64,000 nucleotides of DNA. It comes from Lutibacter sp. B1. GTDB lineage: Bacteria > Bacteroidota > Bacteroidia > Flavobacteriales > Flavobacteriaceae. A program made the translations under genes and the position numbers. Below are positions 49,851-58,488 of this stretch, piece after piece. The notes beneath the pieces are model-generated. The model was not told where the DNA came from and made no database searches. It saw only the letters and a program-made list of their open reading frames with translations. Within the stretch, counting starts at the first letter, position 1; each line of letters opens with the position of its first letter. The stretch lies in NCBI RefSeq assembly GCF_012524075.1, contig NZ_JAAZUI010000017.1:1-64000 (forward strand), written 5' to 3'.

Positions 49851-50087
49851 ATGAGCAAATTAAACTCACTTGCAATTAGTGATAACGGATTCATATTCAA
49901 ACCATCTACGGGAGAATCGTTTACAACTAATGAATTAGGCCTGCATATTATTCATCTTTTAAAAGAGAATAAATCTACAAATGAAATTATTACTGAGATT
50001 ACCCGAGAGTTTGAGATTGATAAATTAACAGCTTCACGCGACTTGGATGAGTTTTTAGACTTGTTAAAGCGTGAGAATATGGTCTAA
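49851..50087 (+). CDS. PqqD-like small protein
   Basis: 78 residues with the fold pattern of PqqD/RiPP recognition elements: three N-terminal strands (LNSLAISDNGFIFKPSTGESFTTNELG, including the STGESF..NE motif seen in PqqD relatives) followed by helices (LHIIHLLKENKSTNEIITEIT, EIDKLTASRDLDEFLDLLKREN). PqqD-like domains bind a peptide or carrier and present it to a partner enzyme. The ATP-grasp gene begins two bases after the stop, so that enzyme is the obvious partner. No precursor-peptide gene is seen next to it. Confidence 0.75.
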   Translation: MSKLNSLAISDNGFIFKPSTGESFTTNELGLHIIHLLKENKSTNEIITEITREFEIDKLTASRDLDEFLDLLKRENMV

Positions 50088-50089
50088 TT

Positions 50090-51130
50090 ATGAATAAAAA
50101 ACTTACAATTGCTGTTACCGGACTTAATAATATTGACAGTCCGGGACCCGGAGTTCCTGTAATTAGAGGAATTAAAGATTCTAATTTAGATGTACGAATT
50201 ATAGGTTTGGCGTACGAGAATTTGGAGCCCGGAATTTATATGCCCGGATTGGTAGATAAAACTTATTTAATGCCGTATCCTTCAACAGGAAGCGAAGCTT
50301 TTTTAGAGCGTCTTTCGTATATTCATTCTAAAGAAAAGATCGATGTTGTTATTCCAAATTTTGATTCTGAATTGTATTTATTCATAAAGTTTGATGATGA
50401 GTTAAAAAAAATGGGCATTCGTACATTTTTGCCAACTTTAGAACAGTTTGAAGAACGCCACAAATCCAACTTACCCGAATTTGCTGAAAAATACGACATT
50501 AAAGTACCTGAAAGTATAGCACTTACCAGTATTAAAGATTTAAACGATTTACCAAAACCTTTAGTTTTTCCGTATTGGATTAAAGGTAAATTTTATGAGG
50601 CTTTTAAGGTAACTGATAGCAGTCAGGCAAAATATTATTTCAATAAACTATCGGCAAAGTGGGGACTTCCGGTAGTTATTCAACAATCAATTTACGGTAC
50701 CGAAGTTAATGTTATTGCTTTAGGTGATGGAGAAGGCAATACTGTTGCAGCAGTTCCTATGCGAAAGCAATATATTACCGATAAAGGCAAAGCATGGGGA
50801 GGTATTACTATTGAAGATGAGCGTATGCTTGAAATTACAAGGCATATTATAAAATCTACAAAATGGAGAGGAGGAATGGAGCTTGAAATGATTAAGACAG
50901 AAGATGGTGAGTATTATCTTATCGAAATAAATCCTCGTATTCCTGCTTGGGTGTACTTGGCTGTTGGAGCAGGTCAAAATATTCCTGAAATGCTTTGTAA
51001 ACTTGCTATGGGAGAAACTGTAAAACCGATTAATACTTATAAAAATGGAGTAATGTTTATTCGCTATTCTTGGGATTTGATAGGTGATATCAGTGATTTT
51101 GAAAAGATTGTAATTTTTGGTGAATTGTAA
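50090..51130 (+). CDS. ATP-grasp ligase
   Basis: 346 residues. Rossmann-like N-terminal domain (LTIAVTGLNNIDSPGPGVPVIRGI), central lid and ATP-grasp domain with metal/ATP ligands GMELEMIKTEDGEYYLIEINPRIPAW (E.NPR motif near 282-290). Resembles the CarB-like/PylC-like group of ATP-grasp enzymes that join a carboxylate to an amine through an acyl phosphate. Substrate unknown. Between the PqqD-like gene (2 bases) and the PLP decarboxylase gene (12 bases). Confidence 0.82.
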   Translation: MNKKLTIAVTGLNNIDSPGPGVPVIRGIKDSNLDVRIIGLAYENLEPGIYMPGLVDKTYLMPYPSTGSEAFLERLSYIHSKEKIDVVIPNFDSELYLFIKFDDELKKMGIRTFLPTLEQFEERHKSNLPEFAEKYDIKVPESIALTSIKDLNDLPKPLVFPYWIKGKFYEAFKVTDSSQAKYYFNKLSAKWGLPVVIQQSIYGTEVNVIALGDGEGNTVAAVPMRKQYITDKGKAWGGITIEDERMLEITRHIIKSTKWRGGMELEMIKTEDGEYYLIEINPRIPAWVYLAVGAGQNIPEMLCKLAMGETVKPINTYKNGVMFIRYSWDLIGDISDFEKIVIFGEL

Positions 51131-51142
51131 AAACGTGTAATT

Positions 51143-52510
51143 ATGAATAAAAAAATATATGAGCGTCCAATATTGCGCAAAGTTGTAGAAGGAATGCCAA
51201 ATAAGTTTGGAAGTATGAAAAGAATACGTCCAATAAATACGATTGATAATGTTTTAATTGATGATATAATTGATAGCTATGGTTCGCCTGTTTTTATTCT
51301 TTCAGAAAAAACAATAAGAGACACATACAAATCGGCTTACAGGGCATTTTCAAACCGATATCCTAAAGTTCAGTTTGCATGGTCATATAAAACCAACTAT
51401 TTAGACGCAGTTTGCAGAATTTTTCATAGCGAAGGTTCTTGGGCCGAAGTGGTTTCTGGTTTTGAATACGAAAAAGCATTGGCAAACCATGTTCCCTGCA
51501 ATAAAATTATTTTTAACGGACCTGATAAAAGTAAAAATGATTTAGTAAAGGCCATTCAAAATAAATCGTTAATTCATATTGATCATTTTGATGAATTATA
51601 TACAATTATTCAATTAACTGATGAGTTAAATGAACGTCCGCAAGTTGCCATACGAGTTAATATGGATACCGGCATTTATCCGCAGTGGGACAGGTTTGGT
51701 TTTAATTATGAAAACGGAGAGGCGTGGAATGCCATTAATCGCATTTTAACCAATTCTAAAATAGATTTAATAGGTTTGCATACTCATATTGGTACATATA
51801 TAACAGTGTCTAAAGCGTATGCAATTGCTATTGAAAAATTGGCATCTTTGGCCAATAAAACTTTTGAACGTTTTAAAACAACTATTAAATATATTGATGT
51901 TGGAGGAGGTTTTGCTTCACAAAACACATTGCAAGGAGCCTATTTACCTGCTACCGATACTACACCAAGTTTTGATGATTACGCACATGCCATAACAACA
52001 GCACTAACTTCAGTAAACTTCCCAAATAATGAAGTGCCAACACTAATTTTAGAAACCGGCAGGGCTTTAATTGATGAAGCCGGTTGGTTGGCAGGAACCG
52101 TTTTGGCTAATAAACGATTGGCTGACGGACACCGAGCAATGGTTTTAGATGTTGGTGTAAATATTATGTTTACCGCCTTTTGGTACGATTATGAAATTCA
52201 TCCTGTAAACGAATCCAGCTTTCAATCAGAGCCAACAACTATGTACGGACCGTTATGTATGAATATTGACGTGATTAGAAAAAATATAGATTTTCCATTG
52301 TTGAATAAAGATGACAGATTTGTTATAAAAAGAGTTGGTGCTTATACCATGACTCAGTGGATGCAGTTTATAACCTATCGTCCAAATGTGGTTTTGATTG
52401 ATGAAAAAGGGAAGTTACATTTAATACGTAAAGGAGAAGATAAAGAAGTTTTTCGTAAACAAGAAATTGTTCCGAAACACCTTCTTGAAAAGGCAGAATT
52501 AAAAAACTAA
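51143..52510 (+). CDS. Fold-type III PLP-dependent decarboxylase (LysA/ornithine-decarboxylase family)
   Basis: 455 residues. Alanine-racemase-type barrel with the PLP lysine in FAWSYKTNYL (Lys83), the LHTHIGTY motif, the phosphate-binding VGGGFAS, the ETGRALIDEAGWL segment and the interface Cys in MYGPLCMNIDVI. These are the marks of meso-diaminopimelate/ornithine/carboxynorspermidine decarboxylases. DAP decarboxylase itself is usually shorter and sits in lysine loci, so a specialised amino acid or amino-acid conjugate substrate is likely here. N-terminal 40 residues (RPILRKVVEGMPNKFGSMKR) are extra. Operon context: PqqD-like and ATP-grasp upstream, urea-channel fusion downstream. Confidence 0.82.
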   Translation: MNKKIYERPILRKVVEGMPNKFGSMKRIRPINTIDNVLIDDIIDSYGSPVFILSEKTIRDTYKSAYRAFSNRYPKVQFAWSYKTNYLDAVCRIFHSEGSWAEVVSGFEYEKALANHVPCNKIIFNGPDKSKNDLVKAIQNKSLIHIDHFDELYTIIQLTDELNERPQVAIRVNMDTGIYPQWDRFGFNYENGEAWNAINRILTNSKIDLIGLHTHIGTYITVSKAYAIAIEKLASLANKTFERFKTTIKYIDVGGGFASQNTLQGAYLPATDTTPSFDDYAHAITTALTSVNFPNNEVPTLILETGRALIDEAGWLAGTVLANKRLADGHRAMVLDVGVNIMFTAFWYDYEIHPVNESSFQSEPTTMYGPLCMNIDVIRKNIDFPLLNKDDRFVIKRVGAYTMTQWMQFITYRPNVVLIDEKGKLHLIRKGEDKEVFRKQEIVPKHLLEKAELKN

Positions 52511-52543
52511 TGTTATATCAAAATATTTGGTTAACCTAAATAC

Positions 52544-54748
52544 ATGAAAAATAAAGTATTAACAAAGGGTTATTTTATAGTTGAAGCTATTTTAAACAGC
52601 TATCCTCAAATTTTTTTCAGTGAAAATAAGCTGTTGGCGGCTATTTTAATTATAGTAAGTTTTATCAATTGGTGGACCGGCTTAAACGGTTTATTGGCTG
52701 TTTTAACTGCTGTAATTTTAGCTGAGGTTTTTGGTTATTCACCGGAAACTACTCGAAAAGGATTTTTTAGTTTTAATGCTTTATTGGTAGGTTTAGGTGT
52801 TGGTACTTATTTTTCGCCGGGTATAGAAGCTTTTTTTTTGGTTGAAATTGGTGCTGTTGTAGCTTTTTTTACAACCATTTTAATAATGGGCATTTTTACA
52901 AAATACGGTTTACCTTTTTTAAGTTTTCCTTTTATTTTGTCTATGTGGTTGTTGCTTTTGTCGTTTCAATCATTTACCGATATTAGTTTAAATACAGAGG
53001 TTATATATCCTTCAAATATGTTTTTTAAACTTGGAGGAGGTTGGTTGGTTATTTTGGTTGATGGACTTAACAAATTGTTTTTAAACACGGTTGTAGGTAC
53101 TTATTTTTTGTCGTTGGGAGCCATTTTTTTTCAATTTAATTTATTGGCAGGATTACTTATTGCTATAGGATTATTATTGCATTCAAGAGTGCATTTTCTT
53201 TTTTCTGTAGTAGGTTTTTTGATAGCTTTTTGGTTTTATTCTTTTTTAGGAATTTATACCGGCTCTTTAAATTATACGTATTACGGCTTCAACTTTATTT
53301 TGTCGGCAATTGCTATTGGAGGGTATTATTTAATACCATCTAGGCAATCATTTTTATGGAGTATTGTTTTAATTCCTGTTTTGGTAGTTACCACTATTGG
53401 TTCTGACCGACTGTTTGCATTATTTGAATTGTCGGTTTTTGCATTGCCTTTCAATTTAATAGTGATTGGAATGTTGTATGCATTTAAAATACGTTATAAC
53501 CAAATACATCCGCCAATTTTAACTGGAATTCAACAAAAAAATCCGGAAATTAATGCGTATTTATATCATAGTCAGCCGGTAAAAAAATATGGAGCTTATA
53601 CCATACCAATAAGATTGCCATTTATGGGTGAATGGACAGTAAGTCAGGGTCATAAAGGGGAGCATACTCATAAAGATTTTTTTAAATACGCATGGGATTT
53701 TGTTATTAAAGATTCATCTTCAAATAAAGAATATGCAAATGAAGGAAACTTAACCGGTGATTATTTTTGTTTTGACAAACCCATAGTTGCTCCTGCTCAG
53801 GGAACAATAGTTGAAGTAGTTGATACTGTTGATGATAATGAAATTGGTATAGCCAATACACTTCAAAATTGGGGTAATACAGTTGTAATTAAACACGAAG
53901 AGTATTTGTATTCCAAATTAAGTCATTTAAAAAAAGGTACTATAAAAGTTTCGGTTGGAGAAGTTGTTACAGAAGGGCAATTTATTGGTAAGTGTGGTAA
54001 TTCAGGGCGTTCACCATATCCACATCTTCATTTTCAAATACAATCAACTCAAGCTATAGGCAGCCAAACAATTTTTTGGCCGCTTTTTGAATATTTTAGA
54101 TCAGATACGTCTCAATTTGAATTTATTCCGAAAGGAATTCCGAAAGAAAATGAATGTATTGCAAACATTTCAACTTCGCAATTATTGAATGATGCTTTTT
54201 TATGGAATCCCGGAGATGAATTTATGTTGTATAAGTTGGTAAATGAAGAAGAAGAAACTTCTTATTTAATTAGAAATGAGGTTAATGCTTACAATCAGTC
54301 CTATTTAAATTGTATAAAAACCGGAGCAAAATTGTATTATGAAAATAATGGAAAAACTTTTTCCGCTTTAAATTATGTAGGTTCAAAAAAAAGTCCGCTA
54401 TTTTATTTTTACAGCTCTTTTTTCAAAGTTATTTTAAGCGAAAGTTCAAATTTGGTGGTAGAAACACGTTTTCCTATACATCATTTATACAGTTTTCCGT
54501 TGCTTACAATTCAAGATTTTTTAGTGCCTTTTGGAATATTTTTAAAAGGAAATTACATACTCAAATACAAGGAAATCACACAAATATTTAATCCTTCAGA
54601 AATAAATTTGGAATCAGAAATTTTAGGTAAAAAAGAACAAAAACTTTTTTCAGCAAATATAGTTATTGGTAAAGATAGAAGTATTGAAATGCAATGTAGT
54701 TTAAAAAGAAATAATAAAATTAAATTAAGATGGGAAAAAATAGAATAA
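52544..54748 (+). CDS. Urea-transporter-like channel fused to an M23 metallopeptidase
   Basis: 734 residues. Residues 15-310 form a urea-transporter (UT) domain of about ten membrane helices with internal duplication: INWWTGLNGLLAVLTAV then TRKGFFSFNALLVGLGVGTYFSPG, matching the R.G..GFN..LVG signature, and a later repeat around LNKLFLNTVVGTYF. Residues 355-520 are an M23 (LytM-like) peptidase: zinc ligands in HKGEHTHKDF (370-379), WDF and PHLHFQ (493-498). The remaining C-terminal 200 residues are beta-rich. The peptidase domain should be periplasmic if the last helix ends outside. Follows the decarboxylase by 33 bases; its 3' end overlaps the next gene by 19. Confidence 0.87.
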   Translation: MKNKVLTKGYFIVEAILNSYPQIFFSENKLLAAILIIVSFINWWTGLNGLLAVLTAVILAEVFGYSPETTRKGFFSFNALLVGLGVGTYFSPGIEAFFLVEIGAVVAFFTTILIMGIFTKYGLPFLSFPFILSMWLLLLSFQSFTDISLNTEVIYPSNMFFKLGGGWLVILVDGLNKLFLNTVVGTYFLSLGAIFFQFNLLAGLLIAIGLLLHSRVHFLFSVVGFLIAFWFYSFLGIYTGSLNYTYYGFNFILSAIAIGGYYLIPSRQSFLWSIVLIPVLVVTTIGSDRLFALFELSVFALPFNLIVIGMLYAFKIRYNQIHPPILTGIQQKNPEINAYLYHSQPVKKYGAYTIPIRLPFMGEWTVSQGHKGEHTHKDFFKYAWDFVIKDSSSNKEYANEGNLTGDYFCFDKPIVAPAQGTIVEVVDTVDDNEIGIANTLQNWGNTVVIKHEEYLYSKLSHLKKGTIKVSVGEVVTEGQFIGKCGNSGRSPYPHLHFQIQSTQAIGSQTIFWPLFEYFRSDTSQFEFIPKGIPKENECIANISTSQLLNDAFLWNPGDEFMLYKLVNEEEETSYLIRNEVNAYNQSYLNCIKTGAKLYYENNGKTFSALNYVGSKKSPLFYFYSSFFKVILSESSNLVVETRFPIHHLYSFPLLTIQDFLVPFGIFLKGNYILKYKEITQIFNPSEINLESEILGKKEQKLFSANIVIGKDRSIEMQCSLKRNNKIKLRWEKIE

Positions 54749-56064
54749 TAGTATTGTTATTGCTGTTAGTAATTACAGTACATGCACAAGAAACCCAGTT
54801 GTCATTTAAACAAGTCGACAGTACATCGTACAGCTTCTATTTAAAACAAGATTGGAAATCGGTTATAGATTTAGGGAAAAAATCTCAACAAGCCGGAATT
54901 GATTTTTATTACCTTAAAGTAAGAATGGGAGTTGCTTATTTTAAAGTAGAAAAAATGTTAAGTGCCGTTAAAATGTTTGAAGAAGCTTATGCTGTAAACC
55001 CAAGTGATATTTTTGTGCAAGAGTATTTATATTGGGCTTATGTGTATAGCGGATTGAATTTAGAATCACAGTTGTTTTATCAAAAAATGGCACAAACGGT
55101 TAAAGATTCCGTAAAATTAAAATTGCCTGTAGTTTCTGCCATTGATGTTGGATTTGTAGCAACAAATAACAGCGATTATGATGATATGTTGACATCTGTT
55201 GGCTATTCTGATGATGGCGAATCACGTTATTTTCCGGATAAGTATCAGTTATACACTTTAGGTTTAAATCATCCTTTATCAAAAGGAATCAATTTGTATC
55301 ATAGGGTTACCTATATGCCTATAGAATCCAATTATCAACTTAATTCAGCAGGTGAAGTTGAAAATACTTCGTACGAAGGAGAGGAAATAAGATATTATGC
55401 TGATGCTACTTTCGCCCTTGGAAATAAGTGGTATTTAGATATGTATTTAGATTTAATTTTTGGCAGTTACGATGATTTAACCACTCAAACAACAGTTGGA
55501 AATGGCAATGGAAACGGAAGTGGAGTTAGATATAAATATGATGAAGAAAATTATACCGATTATGTTTTTGGAGCTTCAATTACCAAAGCAATGTATTTTA
55601 CAAGAAATACAGTAAATGTTTCTTATTCAAATTTAAATGATGCCGATCAATTTCAGGTCGGTTATACCATTTCAATTTATCCTTTAGGAAGCACTTATTT
55701 TGTGCCATTTGCATCGGTACAATATCAAAATGAAAGTAAAAATTCCAATTCCGATTCTCGTTTTATTTTTTCAGGAGGAATTTCAGCAGGAACAAAAGAT
55801 TTTAACATCACTGGTTTTGGAAACTTTGGAGATATGCATAATTTTAATTCAAACAATGGTTCGTTAATTTACAATCAATCTGCTACAACTACTAATGAAT
55901 ATGGGGCTATATTACAGGTTTATCTAAAAAAAGCCATCATTAAAGTTGGATATTCTTATATGGAAATGGAAGATAATTACGTAACGGCAGATTATTTAAT
56001 TTCTACAAAAAAATACAAATTCAATCAAAATAATATAATAGGAGGTATCACATGGAGACTATAA
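54730..56064 (+). CDS. Exported TPR-plus-barrel outer-membrane protein
   Basis: 444 residues with signal peptide (IIVLLLLLVITVHAQE). Residues 30-125 contain TPR-like helices (DWKSVIDLGKKSQQAGIDFYYLKVRMGVAYF, KMFEEAYAVNPSDIFVQEYLYWAYV). Residues 140-444 are strand-rich (YQLYTLGLNHPL, WYLDMYLDLIFGS, RNTVNVSYSNLND, FQVGYTISIYPLG), ending GGITWRL, a likely outer-membrane barrel. Starts 19 bases inside the previous gene and overlaps the next by 13, so it is co-translated. Role unknown; possibly the outer-membrane partner of the urea-channel fusion. Confidence 0.75.
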   Translation: MGKNRIIVLLLLLVITVHAQETQLSFKQVDSTSYSFYLKQDWKSVIDLGKKSQQAGIDFYYLKVRMGVAYFKVEKMLSAVKMFEEAYAVNPSDIFVQEYLYWAYVYSGLNLESQLFYQKMAQTVKDSVKLKLPVVSAIDVGFVATNNSDYDDMLTSVGYSDDGESRYFPDKYQLYTLGLNHPLSKGINLYHRVTYMPIESNYQLNSAGEVENTSYEGEEIRYYADATFALGNKWYLDMYLDLIFGSYDDLTTQTTVGNGNGNGSGVRYKYDEENYTDYVFGASITKAMYFTRNTVNVSYSNLNDADQFQVGYTISIYPLGSTYFVPFASVQYQNESKNSNSDSRFIFSGGISAGTKDFNITGFGNFGDMHNFNSNNGSLIYNQSATTTNEYGAILQVYLKKAIIKVGYSYMEMEDNYVTADYLISTKKYKFNQNNIIGGITWRL

Positions 56065-56672
56065 AAAAACTAATTTTTATTGGAATATTTTTGATGGGAA
56101 ATTTAGCAAATGCCCAAATTCCTTTTGAAAATTTACAAGATGCATTTAGTAAAAGCTACGAGTTTGAAATGAAAGGTAATTATGTATCGGCAGTAGATCA
56201 GTTAAAATCTGTTTATCAAGAAAACTCTTACGAAACCAATTTACGCTTAGGTTGGTTAAATTATATGGCAGGTAATTTTAACGAGTCTATTGCTTTTTAT
56301 AAAAAATCAATTGAATTAATGCCTTATGCCGATGAGCCAAAGTTTGGTTATACTTTTCCGTTATCTGCATTAGGGAAATGGGATGAAGTAGTAACTGTAT
56401 ACAATCAAATTTTAACCAATTCAAGCCATAATACTCGAGCAATGTATTATTTGGGAACAATTTATTACAATCGTGGTCAGTTTGATAAGGCGATAACCTA
56501 TTTTAAACAAATTGTAGATTTGTATCCTTTTGATTATGATGGTTTGTTAATGTATGGTTGGACAAATTTACGGTTAGGAAATAAAAAAGATGCAAAAATT
56601 TTGTTTCAAAAAGTGTTGCTGAATCGCCCTAAAGATAATTCGGCTAAAGAGGGCTTATTGATGGTAAAATGA
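56052..56672 (+). CDS. Periplasmic tetratricopeptide-repeat protein
   Basis: 206 residues with signal peptide (KLIFIGIFLMGNLANAQI). At least four TPR units (YVSAVDQLKSVYQENSYETNLRLGWL, NFNESIAFYKKSIELMPYADEPKFG, KWDEVVTVYNQILTNSSHNTRAMYYLG, QFDKAITYFKQIVDLYPFDYDG) and a fifth near the end. No catalytic domain. Last gene of the operon, overlapping the barrel gene by 13 bases; probably a scaffold for the envelope components. Confidence 0.85.
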   Translation: METIKKLIFIGIFLMGNLANAQIPFENLQDAFSKSYEFEMKGNYVSAVDQLKSVYQENSYETNLRLGWLNYMAGNFNESIAFYKKSIELMPYADEPKFGYTFPLSALGKWDEVVTVYNQILTNSSHNTRAMYYLGTIYYNRGQFDKAITYFKQIVDLYPFDYDGLLMYGWTNLRLGNKKDAKILFQKVLLNRPKDNSAKEGLLMVK

Positions 56673-56803
56673 TAATTTATATTTAGTTTGAATTATTTTT
56701 CTAATTTATGATTAAAAATAAGAATTCTAATCATAAATTAGAAAATATTGCCTTTAATTTAAAAAGATAATGTAATCAAAATAGGAATTAAAATAATTTA
56801 TAT

Positions 56804-56825
56804 TATATTTGTGTAATCGATTACA
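56804..56825 (+). promoter_or_regulatory. Promoter and palindromic operator of the uronate operon
   Basis: -7 element TATATTTG (56804-56811) touches the perfect 14-bp palindrome TGTAATCGATTACA (56812-56825), which therefore covers the transcription start. The shape (central CG palindrome with TGTAA arms) fits a LacI-family or similar repressor. A second half-site TGTAATCAAAA lies at 56771. The kduI start codon is at 56840. Confidence 0.7.
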
Positions 56826-56839
56826 ATTACAACTTTATT

Positions 56840-57676
56840 ATGATAAATTATAATTTCAGATACGCTTCAAATCCCATAGATGCACAAAAATATGGGACAA
56901 CAGAATTACGAGAACATTTTTTAATTGAAAAGCTATTCGTTGAAGATCAAATCAATTTAACGTATTCAATGTACGATAGGTATATTGTAGGCGGAATTAT
57001 GCCGGTTAATGAAGATTTGAAATTGGAAACCATTCCTTATTTAAAGTCTGAGAATTTTTTAGATAGAAGAGAATTGGGAATTATTAACGTTGGTGGAAAA
57101 GGTGTTGTAAGCGTTGATGGTAAAAAGTATGAATTGCAAAAAAAAGAAGCACTTTACGTAGGTCAAGGCTGTAAAGAAGTAATTTTTTCTGGTATTAATG
57201 GAGAACAACCTTTATTTTATGTCAATTCTGCTCCGGCACATAAAAAATATCCAACAAAAAAAGTTGGATTAAATGATGCTGAAGTAATTCAGTTAGGTGA
57301 CCAAAAAAATGCTAACAAAAGAGTTTTAAATAAGCTGATTGTAAATAGTATTGTTGAAACCTGTCAGCTTCAAATGGGTCTTACCGAGTTGTTACCTGGT
57401 AATATTTGGAATACAATGCCTGCGCATACACATAACAGACGTATGGAAGCTTATTTCTATTTTGATTTAGAAGAAGGACAAACAATAAGTCATTTTATGG
57501 GAGAGCCACAAAACACCCGACATATTTTTATGGAAAATAATCAGGCTGTATTATCACCTGAATGGTCTATCCATTCTGGCGCAGGAACGTCAAATTATTC
57601 CTTTATTTGGGGAATGGCCGGTGAAAATTTAGATTATGGAGATATGGATGTTTGTGCACCAAACGAATTAAAATAA
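56840..57676 (+). CDS. kduI: 5-keto-4-deoxyuronate isomerase
   Basis: 278 residues, the normal KduI length. Converts 5-keto-4-deoxyuronate (DKI) to 3-deoxy-D-glycero-2,5-hexodiulosonate (DKII) after unsaturated uronates have been released by lyases. Cupin motifs present: MPAHTHNRRMEAYFYFDL with the zinc ligands (H..H....E), HIFMENNQAVLSPEWSIHSGAGTSNYSFIWGMAGEN at the C-terminus. Operates with kduD directly downstream. Promoter and palindromic operator at 56804-56825. Confidence 0.96.
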   Translation: MINYNFRYASNPIDAQKYGTTELREHFLIEKLFVEDQINLTYSMYDRYIVGGIMPVNEDLKLETIPYLKSENFLDRRELGIINVGGKGVVSVDGKKYELQKKEALYVGQGCKEVIFSGINGEQPLFYVNSAPAHKKYPTKKVGLNDAEVIQLGDQKNANKRVLNKLIVNSIVETCQLQMGLTELLPGNIWNTMPAHTHNRRMEAYFYFDLEEGQTISHFMGEPQNTRHIFMENNQAVLSPEWSIHSGAGTSNYSFIWGMAGENLDYGDMDVCAPNELK

Positions 57677-57681
57677 AACCA

Positions 57682-58467
57682 ATGAATTTATTCAATTTAA
57701 AAAACAAAAGAGCTTTAATAACAGGAGGAACTCATGGTTTAGGCTTGGCAATGGCGGAAGGTTTGGCAAGTGCAGGAGCCGAACTTGTTATAACAAGTAC
57801 AACTCCTAAAAAATTAGAGGAAGCCTTAACTTACTATAAAAATAAAGGCTATAAAGCTTCAGGTTATATTTTTGATATTACTGATGAAGAATTAGCAGCT
57901 GAACAAGTTGAAAACATTGAAAAAAATGAAGGGGAAATTCATATTCTTGTAAATAATGCGGGAATTATAAAAAGGGAACTTGCAGTAAATATGTCCGTTT
58001 CTGATTTTAGAAGAGTTGTAGATGTAGATTTAGTTGGTGCTTTTATAATGTCTCAATTAATTGGTAAAAGAATGATTGAACGTGGAGGAGGAAAAATCAT
58101 CAATATTTGCTCAATGATGAGTGAACTTGGGAGAGATAATGTAAGTGCTTACGCTGCTGCTAAAGGTGGTTTAAAAATGCTTACCAGAAATTTAGCAACA
58201 GAATGGGCGAAATACAATATTCAAGTTAACGGTATTGGACCGGGATATTTTGCAACAGCACAAACGGAGCCTATACGTGTTGATGGAAATCCTTTTAACG
58301 AATTTATTATTAACAGAACACCATCGGGTCGTTGGGGAAATCCCGAAGATTTGGCAGGAACTGCTATATTTTTAGCTTCTGAAGCGAGCAATTTTGTAAA
58401 CGGACAAATTGTTTATGTAGATGGCGGTATCTTAGCAACAATTGGAAAGCCATTAAATGAAAAATAA
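57682..58467 (+). CDS. kduD: 2-deoxy-D-gluconate 3-dehydrogenase / DKII reductase
   Basis: 261 residues from the ATG at 57682 (six bases after the kduI stop; the overlapping upstream in-frame start at 57652 is unlikely). Short-chain dehydrogenase: NAD-binding TGGTHGLG (near 16-23), NNAG, catalytic Ser/Tyr/Lys in CSMMSE and SAYAAAKGGLKM, and INGIGPGYFAT-like segment. Reduces DKII to 2-keto-3-deoxygluconate using NADH. Confidence 0.95.
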   Translation: MNLFNLKNKRALITGGTHGLGLAMAEGLASAGAELVITSTTPKKLEEALTYYKNKGYKASGYIFDITDEELAAEQVENIEKNEGEIHILVNNAGIIKRELAVNMSVSDFRRVVDVDLVGAFIMSQLIGKRMIERGGGKIINICSMMSELGRDNVSAYAAAKGGLKMLTRNLATEWAKYNIQVNGIGPGYFATAQTEPIRVDGNPFNEFIINRTPSGRWGNPEDLAGTAIFLASEASNFVNGQIVYVDGGILATIGKPLNEK

Positions 58468-58488
58468 TTTTATTAGAAATAAAGTAAA

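Noticed and set aside
51143-52510. Housekeeping diaminopimelate decarboxylase LysA
   Set aside because: Catalytic motifs fit the family, but the 40-residue N-terminal extension and the PqqD/ATP-grasp/channel operon point to a specialised role; not excluded without the rest of the genome.
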